Below, piece after piece: positions 24,180 to 27,500 of a stretch of 27,500 nucleotides of DNA. Each line of letters starts with the position of its first letter. Position 1 is the first letter of the stretch. The position numbers were made by a program, and so were the translations under genes. This stretch comes from Monocercomonoides exilis (lineage: Eukaryota; Preaxostyla; Oxymonadida; Polymastigidae). Where the stretch lies: assembly GCA_001643675.2 (NCBI GenBank), contig LSRY02000001.1, forward strand, positions 1,765,001-1,792,500, written 5' to 3'. The notes below the pieces were generated by a model. The model worked only from the letters and a program-made list of their open reading frames with translations, searched no databases and had not been told where the DNA came from.

Positions 24180-24409
24180 GAAACGAAAGATGATTTTCCA
24201 ATGAAATGATTAAATAATGGTTATAAAACAGAAAAATTTTTTAAATTTTGTTTTATATTTTTAAAATAATGAGGTACTTTTTATTTTTAGAAAAATACTT
24301 TTTCTATTAATATAGAGAAAAATGGTTATAAATTCATCATGTTAACAATTTATTTAAACAAAAATGAAAAATCACAATATGAATGAAATGTGGAAAAAAA
24401 AAGCTTTGT

Positions 24410-24781
24410 TTATGCATTTGACATGTATTTTGTCACAGATTTTGTTCCCTCAGAAACAGCGTGCTTTGCAAGTTCACCAGGAAGAAGTAAACGAACAGCT
24501 GTTTGAATCTCCCGAGATGTGAGAGTGTGACGGTTGTTATAACGAGCAAGACGAGATGCTTCAGTTGCGATTCTTTCGAAGATATCATTGATGAAAGAAT
24601 TCATGATTGCCATGGCGCGATTTGAGATTCCAGTTTCTGGGTGAACAGACTTCAACACACGGTAAATGTAGCTGGAATAGGTCTCATGACGCTTCTTCTT
24701 TCTCTCTTTCTTATCTCCAGCAACTTTTGCTGCTTTGTCAACTTTGGGAACTGGTTTTGTTTCAGTGTTAACTTGAGACAT
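24410..24781 (-). CDS. H2B: Histone H2B, intronless
   Basis: Core nucleosomal histone that pairs with H2A. The 123-residue protein has the expected length, with a Lys-rich N-terminal tail ([17 protein letters not shown]). The histone fold contains [58 protein letters not shown] and [17 protein letters not shown], all hallmarks of canonical H2B, and ends SNA with TAA. No intron is needed. I see no metazoan-type histone 3' stem-loop in the 60 bp after the stop. No H2A partner is present in the window. Confidence 0.97.
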   Translation of the reverse strand: MSQVNTETKPVPKVDKAAKVAGDKKERKKKRHETYSSYIYRVLKSVHPETGISNRAMAIMNSFINDIFERIATEASRLARYNNRHTLTSREIQTAVRLLLPGELAKHAVSEGTKSVTKYMSNA

Positions 24782-25851
24782 TAATAATAATTAAATATTT
24801 ACAAAAATATTTATTGAAAAACAAAATTTGATGATCATATTTATAATAAATCAAAAACAATTTCTGACTTTTAGTGCACAAAAATATATATTTTATGTTG
24901 GGATAAAGATCAATATTTCTTAAAAAAGTTTTTCCTTCTTCATTTTGTTTTTTTATTTTCATTACCATGTCTTGCGTTATTTTCCATAAAAAAGTGTAAA
25001 TATAGAAACAATATAAAAAAATATTTATCATGATAGTCAGTCTTTTTTCAAAATTTTGTGAATTTTTTTGAATATTTAAAAGAATTCATATGATTGATTG
25101 TGTTTTCAAATTTGCAAAGCTCTCCAGGATATAATCATTGAATGAATTATTCACCTTGAAATAAAATCAAAATTGAAAATTAATATTTTGTTTTTCATTG
25201 ATTCAAGCAAAATACTCTTGAAATTCTCTAAAAGAATGTTATAATTGCACTTGAGAAAAGGATAAACCAATATCAATTTATTGTTTTTTTGTTATTTGAA
25301 AGTTTTCTTTCTTTTTAATTTTTTACCTGGAACACACTAAACAATAACAGAATTCATTTTTCGTAAAAAATGTAAACATTGATATAATTGTATCAATATT
25401 AATAACAATAAAAATTAGTTTGACAACCTTTTGAAGGATATACAAAACCAAACATTTGTTATAATCAAAAATTATTGAAAAATCCTTTCAAAGAAAAATA
25501 AAAATAAAACATCTGAATTTTGAAGTGTTAAAAGAAAAATGTGATGTTTGAACTGAAGACGACTTTAAACTCCAGAACTTTAATTTTCTTATAAATCAAA
25601 AAGAAATAACGCTTAATTATCAATAGTCATTAAAGGGAACACTGGACAAATTATCCAATGCTCAACGAATCTCATCAAAAATCCACTTGTCACAAACGAC
25701 GCAAGCGCAATTTGATAAAAATGTAAATAAAATAAAAATAAAAATTTTAAATGAATTGAAGAAAGTTAAGAAATATTTGTGAAGATTCAATTTATCGATT
25801 ATGACTATTTTTTTTTTAAAATCTCAAAATGTCACATTCAAAAAAAAAAAC

Positions 25852-25900
25852 AAGAGAGAGAGAGAGAGAGAAAGAGAGAAAGAGAGAGTGAGTGAGTTAG
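25852..25900. repeat. (GA)n-rich microsatellite
   Basis: About 50 nt of near-continuous GA dinucleotides with AAAGA and GTGA interruptions, followed by (GAA)n. Confidence 0.85.
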
Positions 25901-26143
25901 AGAGAGCGAGCGAGAAGAAGAAGAAGAAAGAAAAAAAGAAAGGAAAATACACATGAAAGAAATGCAGTTGTTAAAAAAAAATACTTTTAACAACAAACAA
26001 CAAAACCAGTTAAAAAAGCATGTTCGTGCAAAATGGCACAAAAGAGCTTTAAAAAAGCTATCTATACAAAAAAAAGAATATTTATGCTTTTATTTAATTT
26101 CTTTCTTCGACTTTTTTTTTTACGTTTTTTTTTAAAAAAAAAG

Positions 26144-26222
26144 AAGAAGAAAGAGGAAGAGGAAGAGGAAGAGGAAGAGGAAGAAGAGGAAGAAGAGGAA
26201 GAAGAGGAAGAGGAAGAAGAAA
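26144..26222. repeat. (GAA/GGAAGA)n purine tract
   Basis: About 80 nt of pure purines in GAAGAG/GAAGAA units preceded by a poly-A stretch. It would read as poly-Glu or poly-Ser and gives spurious open frames on both strands. Confidence 0.9.
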
Positions 26223-26637
26223 ACAAAACAAAACAAAACAAAATTATTAATAGAAGCATTCACAAGTGAAGACACAAAGAGTATTAATTTATAAATTTTA
26301 TAATTCGATAATCGTTCCATTCCTCATAAAAACAATCAAAAATTCAAAAATACAAAACAAAACAAAATTTGAAAAAATGATTTTTTTAAAAAAAAAAGAA
26401 AGAAAAGAATCAAATAAAATAAAATAAAATAAAACAACCCATCAAAAAGGAATTACAAAATTCTGTTCTTTAACTGCCTTCGCTCTTTAGCGAATTTGTT
26501 AAAAGCAGAATGTCTTTTCTTTTAACTGACAACCTCAATTATAAGCATTTTCAGTGTTCTCCTCATCGTTAAACCGATTTTTCCTCCTCTTTCTTTTTCT
26601 CTTCTTCTTCTCCTCCTTTTCCATCCTTCCAGCCAAT

Positions 26638-27498
26638 CTACAAATAGTCAACTATTTTCCCCGCATCAACAAATGGAGAAGTGTTCTTCACTCCAATCCT
26701 TTGCCCTTCTTCATCCGTCCGCGGCGTGCTAAACTGACGAGCTTCAGCATCATTGCTTTTACCCCTTTCAGTCAAAAACAATTCCTGTTGATTCGAACCT
26801 TCTCCACCATCTCCATTAACTTCACCTTCGCGAACGCCTCCTCCTTCAGAGGGATCAGAAAAAGACATCGAAGACGATGCTGGCTCTTCTGTATCAAAGT
26901 TCTCCGTCTCCTCTATGCTGTTATAATGTGGCAAAATCTCTTCCCTCTTTCTCTCTTTCTCTGCTTCTTTTTCAGCATCCTTATCTGCAACTGCATTTGC
27001 ATTCGCACCACTTTCATTTCCTTCCTTTTGCTGCCATCTGTCTTCAGCCATCACTCCGTAGCCGTTCAGCGGTGATGTCTGCTCTGCTGTTATCACCATC
27101 GGAATTGGCGACGGCATCTGAGACTGCATCGGCGGTTTCATCGGAGTTTGCATTGGCATTGACATTGGCATGTTTGATGGCTGTGCAGGCATTGGATAAG
27201 GAGGTTGCATCGGAGATTGCATTGGCGTCTGCATAGGTGCTGACATAGGCACCACCATTGGAGTGGACATCGGAGTCGACATTTGAGAAAGTACGGGAGG
27301 TGGAAAAGGCGTATTCATAGGCATTTGCATAGGCATCTGCATCGGCATCTGCATTGGCATAGGCATTCCCCCAGGAGGAGCCATCCCTGGATACATCTGC
27401 TGCCCTGCTCCCCTCATCTCCACAGACTGCCCGCGCACTCCATTCTGTGCATTCCGATCATTTGAACTGCTGCCATATGAATTCCGGAAGATTGCTCC
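26638..27498 (-). CDS. Met/Pro-repeat, acidic-tailed protein, 5' end beyond window (partial)
   Basis: Open from the right window edge to TAG at 26638, at least 286 residues; the start lies outside. The first half is a low-complexity Met/Pro/Gln array with units MPMQ, TPM and SPM (for example MPMQMPMQMPM and TPMSTPMVVPMSAPM). Such Pro/Met-rich tails occur in RNA-processing and transcription proteins, but this is not diagnostic. The second half is charged (DKDAEKEAEKERKREE, then acidic and Gly-rich SDPSEGGGVREGEVNGDGG) and ends in GKIVDYL. Purine-rich, coding-like text continues past the stop (26460-26620), so the true 3' end may involve further exons. No family recognised. Confidence 0.65.
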   Translation of the reverse strand, partial: GAIFRNSYGSSSNDRNAQNGVRGQSVEMRGAGQQMYPGMAPPGGMPMPMQMPMQMPMQMPMNTPFPPPVLSQMSTPMSTPMVVPMSAPMQTPMQSPMQPPYPMPAQPSNMPMSMPMQTPMKPPMQSQMPSPIPMVITAEQTSPLNGYGVMAEDRWQQKEGNESGANANAVADKDAEKEAEKERKREEILPHYNSIEETENFDTEEPASSSMSFSDPSEGGGVREGEVNGDGGEGSNQQELFLTERGKSNDAEARQFSTPRTDEEGQRIGVKNTSPFVDAGKIVDYL

Positions 27499-27500
27499 TT

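Larger units (their letters stand above)
24782..26637. other. Gene-poor AT-rich region with simple repeats
   Basis: Nearly 1.9 kb with no frame I can support as a gene. It holds a GA-rich microsatellite (about 25852-25900) and a GGAAGA/GAA tract (about 26144-26222). It also has short AAAAT and AAAAC arrays (about 26222-26241 and 26410-26435). The last 200 bp are purine-rich on the minus strand and may carry 3' exons or UTR of the Met/Pro-rich gene. Confidence 0.6.

Noticed and set aside
26033-26320. Poly-Glu and poly-Ser/Phe/Leu frames
   Set aside because: Generated by the GAA/GGAAGA simple repeat on both strands and in several registers.

Overview
The window is nuclear DNA from a compact, AT-rich, intron-bearing eukaryote. 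It encodes histone H2B, an ESS2-family spliceosomal protein, a DDX21-type nucleolar helicase and an ankyrin-DHHC palmitoyltransferase. It also encodes a 2583-residue surface protein with beta-helix ectodomain, one membrane span and a degenerate kinase tail. That last architecture, together with short introns and dense packing, suggests a metamonad protist, most probably an oxymonad (Preaxostyla). The lineage call is inference from gene content. TAA, TAG and TGA all act as stops, so the code looks standard.

Layout. 1-1410 is AT-rich with no gene seen. 1411-2043 (-) is a four-exon coiled-coil gene. 2517-3267 is a large imperfect inverted repeat of foldback/MITE type. 3577-7130 (-) is an 11-exon ankyrin-DHHC palmitoyltransferase whose introns hold long microsatellites. 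7330-8821 (+) is ESS2 in four exons, divergent from the DHHC gene across 199 bp. 9221-16972 (+) is the giant receptor-like pseudokinase in one open frame. 18220-21398 (-) is the DDX21-like helicase in three exons. 21554-22029 (+) is an orphan three-exon gene divergent from the helicase. 22833-24179 (-) is a multi-pass membrane protein in three exons. 24410-24781 (-) is H2B. 24782-26637 is gene-poor and rich in simple repeats. From 26638 to the window edge (-) lies a partial Met/Pro-repeat protein.

Reconstructing genes by hand from reading frame and family conservation gives 21 well-constrained introns plus one ambiguous one, spanning 47-285 nt. Their 5' splice sites are not GTAAGT-like: 16 of 21 read GT-N-T-G, and none reads GTRAG. 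In the helicase a textbook GTAAGT sits 4 nt from the site the frame requires and appears unused. This splice signal, the modular receptor pseudokinase and the foldback element are the most notable observations.

The genes do not form a pathway. They are mostly housekeeping functions (splicing, ribosome biogenesis, chromatin, protein lipidation) next to one lineage-type surface protein. All exon boundaries were derived by eye from GT/AG, phase and protein conservation, without transcript data.
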